A stretch of 64,000 nucleotides of DNA from Penicillium oxalicum (lineage: Eukaryota > Ascomycota > Eurotiomycetes > Eurotiales > Aspergillaceae). The stretch covers positions 2,294,001 through 2,358,000 of the forward strand of contig NC_064655.1 in the NCBI RefSeq assembly GCF_001723175.1, written 5' to 3'. Positions 36,513-46,999 of the stretch are shown here, in pieces. The notes beneath the pieces are model-generated. The model had not been told where the DNA came from. It saw only the letters and a program-made list of their open reading frames with translations, and ran no database searches. Positions within the stretch are counted from its first letter, which is position 1, and every line of letters begins with the position of its first letter. The position numbers were made by a program, and so were the translations under genes.

Positions 36513-37631
36513 TCAAACACCCTTTTTCACTGCCCAAAAGTAATTCCCCCAACTCTCCGACCCGGGCACCATCTTCCACCCAAGTCCCGGGACATAAATC
36601 GTCCCCATACACTTCCATCGCATGCCTTCCAGAGCTGCTGCGCCACCCCGTGACGTGCTGGAATCTGCAGCGCGCATCAAGCCTTCCTGTGCCCAGGCTT
36701 GCAATTCGGGCGGGTTCACAAATTTACTCCATTCGTGGGTGCCACGCGGAACGACACCAATGGGCCAGGGGGCTTCAGCGATGACCTGGTTGAGGAGCCA
36801 GGAAGGGAAGGTGCGGGAGATGGTGGACCCGATGAGCCAGCCGCCGGGTTTGAGGGCGCGGAGACAGTTGGACAGGAAGGCTTGTGGGGTGGTGGTGGTA
36901 GGGTCGATATGTTCGATGACTTCGAAGAGGGTGACCATGTCGAATTGGGGGTGGTGAGGAGGAGAGACGGTGGCGGTTTCGGTTGATGTTGTTGTTGTTG
37001 ATGATGATGATGACGGTGGTGAGGATGGTGTGGATTCGATACTGGATACGGAAGAAGGAGGTGTTGAGGCGAGTACGTCTTCCAGCGTTGTGTTGAGATA
37101 CTTGAATTTGCCGCTACGCAGGTGCGCCTCGACGGTGGGATCGAGCCGGGCATGCTCGCGCGCCACTTGGATGAGCATGGTCGACGGGTCAATTGCAGTC
37201 ATGGATGCAGCGCGAGTCGCCGTCGGCGCTGGTGCAGAAGGATCAAGAGGAATAGTGCGCGCTAGTGATTCGGCAAAGATGCCTCCACCGCAGCCGATAT
37301 CCATATAATGCAGATTAGCGGCGCGAGATGGATCTGTGCCGCTTGCGCTGGTGGTGGGTGGAGGGCTTTCGGCGAGGCAGGCTGCGATGAACTCGTGGCG
37401 GAGAGGATTCATCAAGTGCAGAATCCGTGATGGGCCCATAGGATCCCACCAGGAGCTGGCGAGGGCCGAGAAATGGGACAATTCATCGGCAGAGACGGAG
37501 GATGTAGAGTGGTTGCGGTTACGGGAGGGAAGGGACGAGGAGAGGCGTGGAAGAGTGTATTGGCATGTTGCTGGCCTCGCAATTGCGACCGAGGCAATTT
37601 TGATACCCCGAAAAGAGAGTCCAGACGACAT
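36513..37631 (-). CDS. coq3: Ubiquinone biosynthesis O-methyltransferase, mitochondrial (Coq3)
   Basis: Single exon, 372 aa, ATG 37631. The N-terminus is a basic Ser/Arg mitochondrial presequence. The family start follows: HFSALASSWWDPMGPSRILH and MNPLRHEFI. SAM motif I is YMDIGCGGGIFAESLAR, later FDMVTLFEVIEHID, and the post-motif ALKPGGWLIGSTISRTFPSW. Coq3 carries out both O-methylation steps of coenzyme Q synthesis on the matrix face of the inner membrane. Oddity: a Ser/Thr/Pro-rich low-complexity insert of roughly 40 residues (EST/PPSS runs) lies between motifs, encoded by trinucleotide-like repeats near 36965-37080. It probably forms a surface loop. Identity is secure. Confidence 0.94.
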   Translation of the reverse strand: MSSGLSFRGIKIASVAIARPATCQYTLPRLSSSLPSRNRNHSTSSVSADELSHFSALASSWWDPMGPSRILHLMNPLRHEFIAACLAESPPPTTSASGTDPSRAANLHYMDIGCGGGIFAESLARTIPLDPSAPAPTATRAASMTAIDPSTMLIQVAREHARLDPTVEAHLRSGKFKYLNTTLEDVLASTPPSSVSSIESTPSSPPSSSSSTTTTSTETATVSPPHHPQFDMVTLFEVIEHIDPTTTTPQAFLSNCLRALKPGGWLIGSTISRTFPSWLLNQVIAEAPWPIGVVPRGTHEWSKFVNPPELQAWAQEGLMRAADSSTSRGGAAALEGMRWKCMGTIYVPGLGWKMVPGSESWGNYFWAVKKGV

Positions 37632-39000
37632 GATATTTGTAGGGGGGATTTTTTTGGGTCAAACAAGACAAAGGTTCGGCGTGCGAGAACTTGGACGGCC
37701 GGGTTAAAGCTCTCGATTGCGCAGGAAAAAGTGCGTCGTTGCGAGCTGAATGACCCGATTGAGCAATGCTTCGGCAGAGACTGGTGTCAGGCAGTGTTTG
37801 AATGAGACTGACATGTATGTTTCTTAGTGTCTGACTGGACCGTTCATCTTTGTTATCGCACTTGACTGGCAACTCCAAAGGATGATCGCGGCACGAGGAA
37901 AGTTGAAGCTCTCGACATTCGTGACCTCCGAGACAAACACGCCAAGCCCGCATGTACCAAACTTGTGCCGGACTCTTTCGATCTATGCTGACTTAGTCTC
38001 CATCGCGATGTAGCCGGTTTCTTTCAACGATAAACTGTCGGTTCAAATTCACTGTTTATCAGACCAGACACGATTAAGGAATATTTAAATGACGAGGAGT
38101 CTGGCAATAAGAAGGATAATTTTGACATACTATCACTCCCTCTCTTGAAAGAGCAAGCATCTGTCTGCATTTTTAGCCTGATACTCCACAGGTACTGCGG
38201 ACTAGACGGACTTCGAGTGACGATCATCCAGTCCTAGCTTGAGTACTGCAAACCTCGGTTCTCTCTCGATTGCAACTTGGGAGGCAGGAAATACAAAAGG
38301 TCTCTAGGATCCATTGACAGTTCGACAATGTAAACGGATATCGAATCGAAGTCAGTAGAGCTTGCTCCAGCAACGAGGTCAGCCCTCTTTCTCTTCGACG
38401 CGGATATGAGAATCACCGTCAGTTTAAGAAGTACTTGACTGTGCACTAGCCTATCGAGGTTAACCGTACAATCATGCACTCCGTACCTCAACGCTACCTA
38501 CTTAGAGAGATCAGCTACCCAGAGCTGAATGATCTAGCAGACACGCATCATTCAAATCAACCCATGTCTATGGAGATATTTTTGTAAATTGCTGAATATT
38601 CAGAAGAATCATTAATGTGTGTGTGGCTCTCAATCATGTTGCATAATTTTCCAAATCTCGCAACTATCCATGCAGGGTTTATCACCGTGTATATACAGGC
38701 AGAAAATCATATCCATCTATTCCAAAGAAAAGGACAAGAACAAAAAGGAAGAAAAACAAACGCATCAACGCCAGAGTCAGAGTGGTATCATCAATCAGAA
38801 GCATCATGAACAAATCCCGTATCGCATGTATAACAGGACAGACAGGTAGACGAAACAGTGTCCCCCTCGAAGAAAAACAATAGAAATGGGGGGAATCATC
38901 ACGCCGAAAGCGGGACATGGTAGTTACGCAGGCTTTAAATCGAAAGGAATATGGGAGTAAGGGGGTGGGTCGGGGATGGGCGAGTGGTGAAATAGGGGGT
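37632..39000. other. Intergenic region between Coq3 and amyR
   Basis: About 1.4 kb holding the Coq3 promoter and the amyR 3' flank. Long open frames reading out of amyR on the minus strand (38682-39905) are out of frame with it and look spurious. Nothing else is seen. Confidence 0.6.
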
Positions 39001-41074
39001 TTAAAATCCAAGCTGTGATCCCACCCCAATTCCAGGGAGGTGTCGCTGAATGCGCTCGTGATGCTCGCCTTCCATGTGAATCTCGTGGGCGCCATGTACG
39101 TCTCGACAGGCGGCAAGGAGATCCCAGCCGTGCTCGCCTGCCCATGGAACCCCAGTTGGATGGGGCACGTGGGAGCCCAAAGTTGGGAGAAAGTTGCCGA
39201 TGGTGATGGTGCAGTCGAGTCCCAGGACGGACTTGCAGCGTTCGAGGAGGGTGGGGAAGAGATATGATGGGGAACCCCGGATTTGCGAGAGCGTTTGCAA
39301 GATGCCCCAGAGGAGTTCGCGGGGGTCGACGGTGGATTCGGCGAGGCGGTGGACTCCTTTGGCGCCAAGGGACTGAGTGACATCGGCCACGGATAACCCC
39401 ATATCGAAGAGTTTTTGCTCCTGAATGGGATACGTTGGTTAACTTGGCACGGGGGGGGGGGGGGGGGGCCGTCGGGTGAAGTGGGATGAGACAGTGAGAT
39501 GGAAAAGAGAGCTAGTGATGTTGAAGAATCAAAAAAAAAACAAAGCAAGACAGAGAGAGATGGAATCTTACCATTCCGATGCCGTGAGCGTCCACTGCCC
39601 CCTGGGATGCAGACCCGATGACCCCCATGACGGCCTTGCCGACCATCACGGGCAAGTGAAAGGGAAGGACCCTGTCGTCGTGGTTCCCTGGCTGGGTGGC
39701 ATGGCTCATGGACAGTTTCCACATCATGGCCTGCAGCCATTGTTGGGTGATGAGGATGTCGACTTGTTGGATTTCCATCACCCCGTCCAGCGAGACCGGC
39801 TTGCATAGGCTGGATTGAATGCTGGACGTGGGGGAGGTCGCTCCAGCAGGCCGTCGGCTCCCCCTGCGGAGAGCCAGTCGTAGAGATTAGAGGTGAGTTT
39901 CTCAAAGATACCGATCAAGTTAATGAACCCGTAGGCGAGAATGGGATCTTCGGAGCAGAGGACTTGAGGTTTGTGAATGGAACTGCGTAGCATGACTGGC
40001 TTGGCTTGTTGGAGTGCATAGCCTCTATTGACGATTAGTTTTGGGGGCCCGCGGGTGGAGGTGATGCGTGGAGGGGAGGGAGGGGGTGAGCGAATCAACT
40101 CACCTTTCTGTGATGAAGAGCAGCCAAAAGACTCGTCGTCGTTCCTCGGCATCTTCGACACTGAGCTCGGCGTAGGTCGATTCGCGGTGCAGACCCAGGG
40201 AGAAGGTCATGGAGATGGCTTCACAGAGATAGTACCACGCATGACTCTGTTTGTCCAAATTGCCGTAGGAGGCGAAGAGGAAAAAGGAGGTGAGGAGGCT
40301 CTCGACACTCACCTCCTCCACGATGTCACAATCTCGTCGGGCCCGCAGCGCCTCGGACAGAAGCTTCTCGCCCGAGAACAGTGACTGGCCATCGTCCAGA
40401 CTCTGAAGACGGGCCGGTTCGGGCACCGGCGTATCGCCGTCCAGTTTCAGCTGGATGTGAGTGGCGGCGCACAGCGAGGCCAAGAAGGCATATCTGGAGG
40501 GCGACAGCAGCTCCGGTTGCTGACTATCCCGCCGCAGTTGATCGCCACGGACCACTGGCATGATCGGAAAGAGATATTTCAGGTAGACATTCACATGGGC
40601 CAGGAGGATCTGAGGCGAGAGACGGCGTGGACGGGGAAGCATCTGCCCACTCGGGCCCCGAATGGACTCGTTCATGGAATCCGTCGAGTCCGGCGACGAG
40701 ACCAGCTCTGGCGGCGGGAGTTGAGAGAGCGTATCCGACAGGTCCGGAGGCACATACTGTGCGGCGTCGGGGATCACGAATGCCGGTGATGCCGGCGAGC
40801 TGAGTCCGTACGAACCCTCTGGGTAACTGTCCTGGTCGGTGTACAGTTGCTCCTGGGAGGTGTCGTTGCGTGCGGACAGTGGATGTATCGGAGCCAGAGG
40901 GTACAAAGTTCGGAATTTGGGACCCTTTCGACGCAGCACATCGCTATAAGAACACGACAAGAGCAGTCGCTGGCATTTATCACATGGTAATTCCCGGGAA
41001 CATTTGATCTTGCGTCGCCGGCAATTATCACAGGCTTGTTTGAAGGATGGCTTGGACGGCGCAGCCATATCCAT
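39001..41074 (-). CDS. amyR: AmyR-type Zn2Cys6 activator of amylolytic genes (one apparent frameshift)
   Basis: Exons on the minus strand are 41074-40104, 40024-39572 and 39420-39001. The N-terminal zinc cluster has spacing C-x2-C-x6-C-x5-C-x2-C-x6-C (ACDNCRRRKIKCSRELPC, CDKC). It is followed by VLRRKGPKFRTLYPLAPIH, a linker typical of AmyR as I remember it. The fungal-TF middle domain includes LLTSFFLFASYGNLD. Exon 2 resumes with ALQQAKPVMLRSSIHKPQ. The frame breaks at a five-base run (G5 on plus, 39830-39834): one more base would join LLERPPP to SSIQSSLCKPVSLDGVMEIQ and give 614 aa, close to the usual ~600. As written, translation stops about 20 codons later. Intron 2 contains a C18 tract in the sense direction. 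Linkage to agdA and prtT supports the name. Confidence 0.82.
39451..39468. repeat. G18 homopolymer in amyR intron
   Basis: Eighteen consecutive G on the plus strand, equal to C18 in the amyR sense strand. It sits about 30 nt from the intron 2 acceptor and may serve as its pyrimidine tract. Confidence 0.85.
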
Positions 41075-41635
41075 GGTGTCCACGACACTGATGTTCTCAG
41101 CGGGAGTGAAAGTGAAAGAGGGAGAGAGAGCGAGAAATCGAGAGATTGAGAAAGCGAGGAATAGATGGAACGCCGGGAGGGAGTCGTTCAGGGAAGGAGA
41201 GAAAGTCACCAGCCGAGTCCGGGAGGAAGCACAAGACAGGACAGCAGAGGAGAAATGCAGAGAAGCGCTTTCGCAAGATACACCAAGTGTCGCATTTATC
41301 TGCAATCACTGAGGCAAGGATGAGGCGGACCGTCGAGGGAGTTGATATATACGAGACGTTGAAACTCACTCTGTCTCTCACTTTCACACTTGGCCTGCTG
41401 AAAGCACAAAAAGAGAGCATGCGAGAGAAAAAGGAAACCCGAAAAAAAAAGAAATAAAATCAGCCAACGCCCAAAGAGTCAAACTCAAACACCAAAAGAA
41501 ATCCCCCCTCCCAAAAAGAGAAAATGAAAATGGAAAAAAAACACGACTGGTTCATCTGGGGAAGCGCGGGGCCACGCCAAAAGAAGTCGCCCCGCAAAAG
41601 GCCCCTGCACGATTCCCAGTCTTGCGAGAGAAAAA

Positions 41636-41658
41636 GAGAGAGAGAGAGAGAGAGAGAG
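41636..41658. repeat. (GA)n microsatellite
   Basis: About a dozen GA units in non-coding sequence about 560 bp upstream of amyR. Confidence 0.85.
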
Positions 41659-44600
41659 CTAGCTGGTCAAGCCGTTCGAGGTCAATTGTGAATAGTGGCG
41701 CCATTCTGATTCTAGTGCTCTTGTTTCTCTTGCGTCTCTTCTCCTCTTTTCGCTAGTCTCGATGGAGAAAGCGTCCTCACATGTGCTCGAGGCTCCCCTT
41801 CTAGTGTGGCACGGCGTGGAACCTTCGACAGTCCTTCCATCCCGCACCGCTGGTGCACACCGTCTTCATCCTCCTCTGCGGTGGCCGCTCTCGCACACTT
41901 TCAACCATCTCCAGCATCGGGATGATCGTTGGTGCTTATTTTGTATTTCCTTTTTTCTACTTTCTGAAGGCTAATGGCGACTGATCTGCGGATAGAACGA
42001 TGGAAGCCTGACCCAGACGTGTGCGCCTGACGTTTGGAGCTATACTCCTTGATCAGCCTCTCTGCGATCAAGTATGCTCATCCTGACTGATTACCGACAA
42101 GAATTCTATTCTCGAGTGAACTCAAATCTCCCCCTCTTCCCCCCTGACCCCCCCCCCTGACCCCTCTCTGTCTCCTTCTCTCTTCTCCTCCTATCCCCCT
42201 TTGAGAGAGAAATATAGTGCTCTGCAGCGGGCGAGATCCAATGATCGATGCCCTGGCCAAGTCAGATCTTTCCAGAACTCTCGCATCGTTCCAGGACTAG
42301 ACCCGAATCATTCCCGGATGCAGCAAGCCACCCACAATACACTACACAACCGCCCCCTCCCCTCTCGATTGCGTCCAACTTTCTCACTAACCCCCCGGTC
42401 ATCTAAGCGAAAGGGCGCCAGCAGATCCCTCTTGTCAATCATTGCTCACCTCTGATCCCCCTTGGCACGACGTAAGACCTCCATCGGCTTATCCCTGACT
42501 AGGCCCAACATCCGAACCGGGCATAGCAAAAAGCCGGGGGACCGGTTCAGGGCAGTGTGGGGTTTGGGTCGGCTACGCTGCAGGAGGAGGTACGACGGAG
42601 GTGTGTGCGATGGCTGCGATGTGATGGAAGAGCTCACGGGCGACCAGCTATCATCGTACGCTCCCCCAAGGCAAAATAAAGCTTACGGTGTTGTTGGAGG
42701 CTTTGGTCAGTGTAAAGGCCGTCGAGTCCCTTGGCGGACAGTGGCACGGATCAGCTTGTATCGCAAAGCCACACAGGGGAGATCTTTCCTCTTTGGGTAC
42801 CTCTTTTTTCTCTCCCTCTGTCTCTCTCTTCTCACCTGTGTGTGTATGTGTGTGTGCTAACGGATAGTGGTGGAAGTACGCTACTGGCAAAGTTGGCGTT
42901 GGGTAGATGCGTAGAAGCTCACGATCGAGCAGCACCACCACCATCTGGAGAAAGCACGTGCGAGAATGGAAAAAACGCCTAGGACAAAGACAGCAACAGG
43001 GGTCGCGATCGTTGAATGCGGGGAGTGGGGACGAGAAAGGGGGAGAGGAGGGGGGGAGGGAGGAAAGACCTGCGCGATTTTGTCCTCATCGCATGTCAGT
43101 TGTGCATCTACTGGCCTGAACTTGGATGGTGGTGGTGCAAGAAACCTGGATGCTTCTCTGGGGGCGGTGGAGAAGCAAAATGGCACCACAGTGCCACACT
43201 AACCTCCTCCCGAGCTCCTCTCCGATGATCCCTTCCAGAGTACCCACGGTCCAGTCCCTCAGCGATGAGAGAGAAGGAGACAGATAGAGAGAGTCGAGAC
43301 CTGCAGGACAGGCGTCGCGCAAGACTGTCAGACGGTCAGACTACCAAGTTATACAGCCGCAGACTGCAGTCGGCATGCGACGCTAGACCCGAACAAGCCT
43401 GCGTCTCCGCAGTCTTCAACGGATAAGTCCATGGAAGACTGGATAGAATGCATGGAATCATCACCATGATTGGATACACGAGGTGGCTGGTTACGCCCCA
43501 CGCTAGTCCGGAAGGGTGTCAGAATCCAATCAGCACGGGTCGTCGTTGATCCGCTAGAAGCTCCAGAGAGTTCCATTTTCTAAATGGGTGGAAGATGCCG
43601 ATGCGATCACATCTGCGTCGGGAAGCCGAAGGATGGGGAGACTGGTGCACGAGAGTCCACGCCATGCACACACAGCGCACTGTGCATGGGCATGGACATT
43701 CTTAGCATCAGCTCGGATGGCCGGGAGTGCTGGCGAACAGGGCGACCTGTTTGACCTCATCATCGACCTGAGAGGGTCGACCCGAAGTGGTTTTGATCCA
43801 CGCGAGGGTCATCTCTCGAGTTCGTTTTGGGGGGGGGGAGGCGATGGGCCCTCTACGAGCATTGTCTACTCCCAGTACGAAGAGCTCGGCTACAAGTGCA
43901 TGTCAAATCCATCAACGAGGACAAAGACAGAATACGCAGCAAATCACATCGAAGCGGAAGTGGGCCTCTAGGTTGGATCGCATTTGTGAATTTGGACCTA
44001 AAAGTCATGGTAGTCGAGGGATGATGACATCTCTTTCTCGTCCGAAGAGGGACCAGTTGACAACCACTTTCACGAACAGGAAATGATCTCCCTCGCCGTC
44101 TCCGCTCGTCAGAGCTTGTGGACGCGAGAGTCGAGGGCTGCCGACTTTTGTCAGAATTGCTAATTCCCCATCTCCCAAGGTTCCGATAAAACCGGATTCC
44201 CTCTAGATACCAGCGATGGACTCAACCCGTTTCATTCAATTGTCCCTCCCCCCCTCCCCGCCACACTCACACACACAGAGGGAGGGAGATGAATGAGAAC
44301 TAGGCCACTGCTACATCGATGCACATGCCGATTCCTTACAAGTCTACACACAGCACCGACCCGATGACGAATGAACTCTGAAAAGGCAGTACACCCCCCG
44401 GAAACTCTTGGAAACAACACAGGCGGCTCACCCTCTTCCCGCATTCCCCCAGCGATGTGACCCAGTGTGAAGACAAGCCGCATGCTGTTCCCCAGATTGT
44501 TTTTCCTCGGCTGAGACTGGTTGGTCCACTCGGTGGAAACTCTCCCCTCGGCAGCCGCCGGCCTTGGTCGCCTGCGCTGGTGGGTGTCCGCTAATTTGAA

Positions 44601-46050
44601 AACACTCACCGAGAAGGTATCGCTGGACCGAGCCCAGGCCGAGGCGTTCCTGTCCACCTGGAGTGGTCTGCACCACTCCTGTCATGCTGGAAAAGTGGAA
44701 GTGTGGGAGTATGGGCGGATTGGGGTGGCCGCCTTGGAGATGCTTACGCGAGAGTAATGGCGAGTCAGAAGACAAGGATATTACTATTGCTTTTCCCCCT
44801 CCTTTGGAGGGTTTGATGATGGCGTTGGTCTAATTTGATCAGCTCCGCCTGGATTGCCTGCCGTGCGGATCAACCTTGAATGGATATGGCCGCATCACAA
44901 AGTTGACTACTGCAACCATGTTTTGTCGGCTGTTCACTGTAAATGGATCTTTGTATATTTCTAGTATACAGTCTATACACCGTCAAGGGCATATTCTCCA
45001 GTCGACACACTCGACACTCGACAGGTCTCCACGGTCCATCCCCCACTGGTCGAGCCCCTGCATCGCTACCGAATCTGCGCCGTGAGCGTTTAGGACGAGA
45101 TCCTTGGGTCTCTGATATCATTCTCACTTCCATGGATGGGCGTTCCATTGCTGCCAACACTACGTCGTGCACGATATACACTACTCGGTCCTTCCGCCGA
45201 TGACCTATGGCCTAGCTTGTATTCAACACTAACCAGTGTTCACATTGCGTGGACTTGCCCTACACCATGACTATGACTGCCTTTGACTCACGGAGATTTG
45301 ACCCCAGACAAATTGGAGAAATTCTCATATGATTGCCTCCGTCCCCGAGGGAAGGTGGTACCGCAGGATGGTCCGACAATTTCCACGACGACTACCACAG
45401 CGCCATGTCGGGGCGAGAGTCAGAGTGCCAGACAACGCCGAGTGAACAGGAATGGGGCAGTCCGCAATTCCATTCACTATTCACTACGCTCGCCGGGGTT
45501 CTTGAACACTTCCATCCCAGACTCTGACCGAAACGCCCTCCGGGTGGCGGATGGAGATTGTCTGAAAATAAGAGTGTCTTATATTTGATTCCGACCGGGG
45601 CAGATGGTCTCCTTTAAACGGTGACTGATTCCACCGCCTCCCGTACGGTGAAGGACCACCATCGTCACCTCGTATGGACTCCTCATCATCATCCACCGAC
45701 TAGACGAGTCCTTGACGCATTTCCCGTGGTTGCTCGGTCGAATATGAATCAGCAACTCCACCAGCGGCCCTGCGGCCCTGCCGCCTCGGTCAATTATCGG
45801 ACTATCGACCAATCCCATCGCATCTGCACCTCCCGACCCGAAAGGTGGCATTCGGGATGGAGTCCCCAGCTCGCTCTTCGATGCAGTTGATGAATCTCCC
45901 GTGGGTCCCACGTTCGGCTTGACGAACGAGGAGGGTAGAGGGGATTGAATCTATCGACAGTCCATCCTGGTCCGTCCCCCTTCCCAATCAACTCGGCTCG
46001 CATCGTCTCGCCGATGACCGATCAACTTGACCCCTCCCCTCCCTCCCCGC

Positions 46051-46080
46051 TGTGCCAGGCCGTGCCAGGCCGTGCCAGGC
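46051..46080. repeat. Three tandem copies of a GTGCCAGGCC-like decamer
   Basis: Three adjacent 10-bp units, differing only in the first base, lie in the non-coding region about 0.9 kb upstream of agdA. The shared core GTGCCAGGC includes a near-palindromic GCCnGGC. Confidence 0.75.
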
Positions 46081-46671
46081 CCGTTGGACGGCGTTGCCTA
46101 ACGGCTCCTTCACCCGATCAACTTGGCCCAGAGGACAACACTTCCCCCAGTCTTCTGCTTTCCCCTCGCTCTCCCGCTGTCTGTCTGCCCTCTCTTGTGG
46201 GGACTCTCCAGCCGGACTCCAGTCAGAACGGTCCATGAAGAGGCAGGAGCCTACTGGAAGGCAGGAACGAGAGTGACTAATCCTGGCACGACGCACGGGT
46301 GCAAGCAGCCACCAAGACCCTGGCCTGGTCCCTGGCTCTCTCGACCGGATGCTCCGCTCGGACGCCGCGCACGGTGCAGTTGTACACACAATGACGATCT
46401 CTTCAAACCCCCCGCAATGCTGCTGTGGCAACTGGTTCCCTTCTGCAGTACTGACTTGCTGAATACTGTAGTGAGTAGGGAGGGTGCACTACTACACTAG
46501 TGTGTACACAAACACACGAACGGGGAGACTCTCTGGACCCTAGTGACGAGGGTTTGCGCCAAGCCTGCTAAGCTTGGACGGCGACTGCTCTGATCCCCGC
46601 AAACGTATCCGGTGGCCCTTGGAATGTTGGTCTCGATGGCGTGGGAATGCTCATTGCGACTCCGCTATGAA

Positions 46672-46685
46672 CGGGGATTCAACGG
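46672..46685. promoter_or_regulatory. Putative AmyR-binding site CGG-N8-CGG
   Basis: CGGGGATTCAACGG matches the AmyR consensus CGG-N8-CGG exactly and lies 315 bp upstream of the agdA ATG. AmyR is known to bind this type of site in amylase and glucosidase promoters. The motif is short, so a chance match is possible, but position and neighbours favour function. Confidence 0.65.
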
Positions 46686-46894
46686 AGATTCTGGACCACC
46701 GTTCTGGTAGGAAATGCGGTGGTTTCTTTCTTTTTCTGAGGGGGGTTTCCCCGTCTGGTAGTTGCAAACCCCCACGAAGCGGAACCAGGTCTGATGATAG
46801 TTTGCGCTGGGGACTGTAAAAATGGAAATGAACCAAGGTGTAACATCATCGTGGTGTATCCGCGACCGATCGACACGATCGTGGTCGACCCCAT

Positions 46895-46907
46895 CCAATT
46901 CTATAAG
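46895..46907 (+). promoter_or_regulatory. Putative CCAAT box and TATA element of agdA
   Basis: CCAAT at 46895-46899 is followed at once by CTATAAG (TATA-like, 46902-46907), about 95 bp before the agdA ATG. Aspergillus amylolytic promoters commonly use CCAAT boxes bound by the AnCF/HAP complex. A CTGGGG word matching the loose CreA consensus lies at 46807-46812. Confidence 0.5.
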
Positions 46908-46999
46908 AAGAGGGACCTAGGACGCCGGACGGAAAGGGGAAAAAAAGAGCCTAGCAGACGTGAGAAAACTACGGCCCATCCACGATTCGTGTGATCGCA

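Larger units (their letters stand above)
41075..46999. other. Long divergent intergenic region between amyR and agdA
   Basis: About 5.9 kb, much longer than the gap usually described between these divergent genes in Aspergillus. No third gene, in particular no alpha-amylase, is recognised. It contains a GA microsatellite (about 41636-41658), C-rich runs near 42130-42165, a three-copy decamer at 46051-46080, and the agdA promoter (46672-46910). A TATATA-like motif at 41345-41351 could serve amyR. Confidence 0.55.

Noticed and set aside
38682..39905. 407-codon open frame on the minus strand
   Set aside because: It overlaps amyR exons 2-3 in a different frame, runs through an amyR intron with a G18 tract, and has low-complexity composition.
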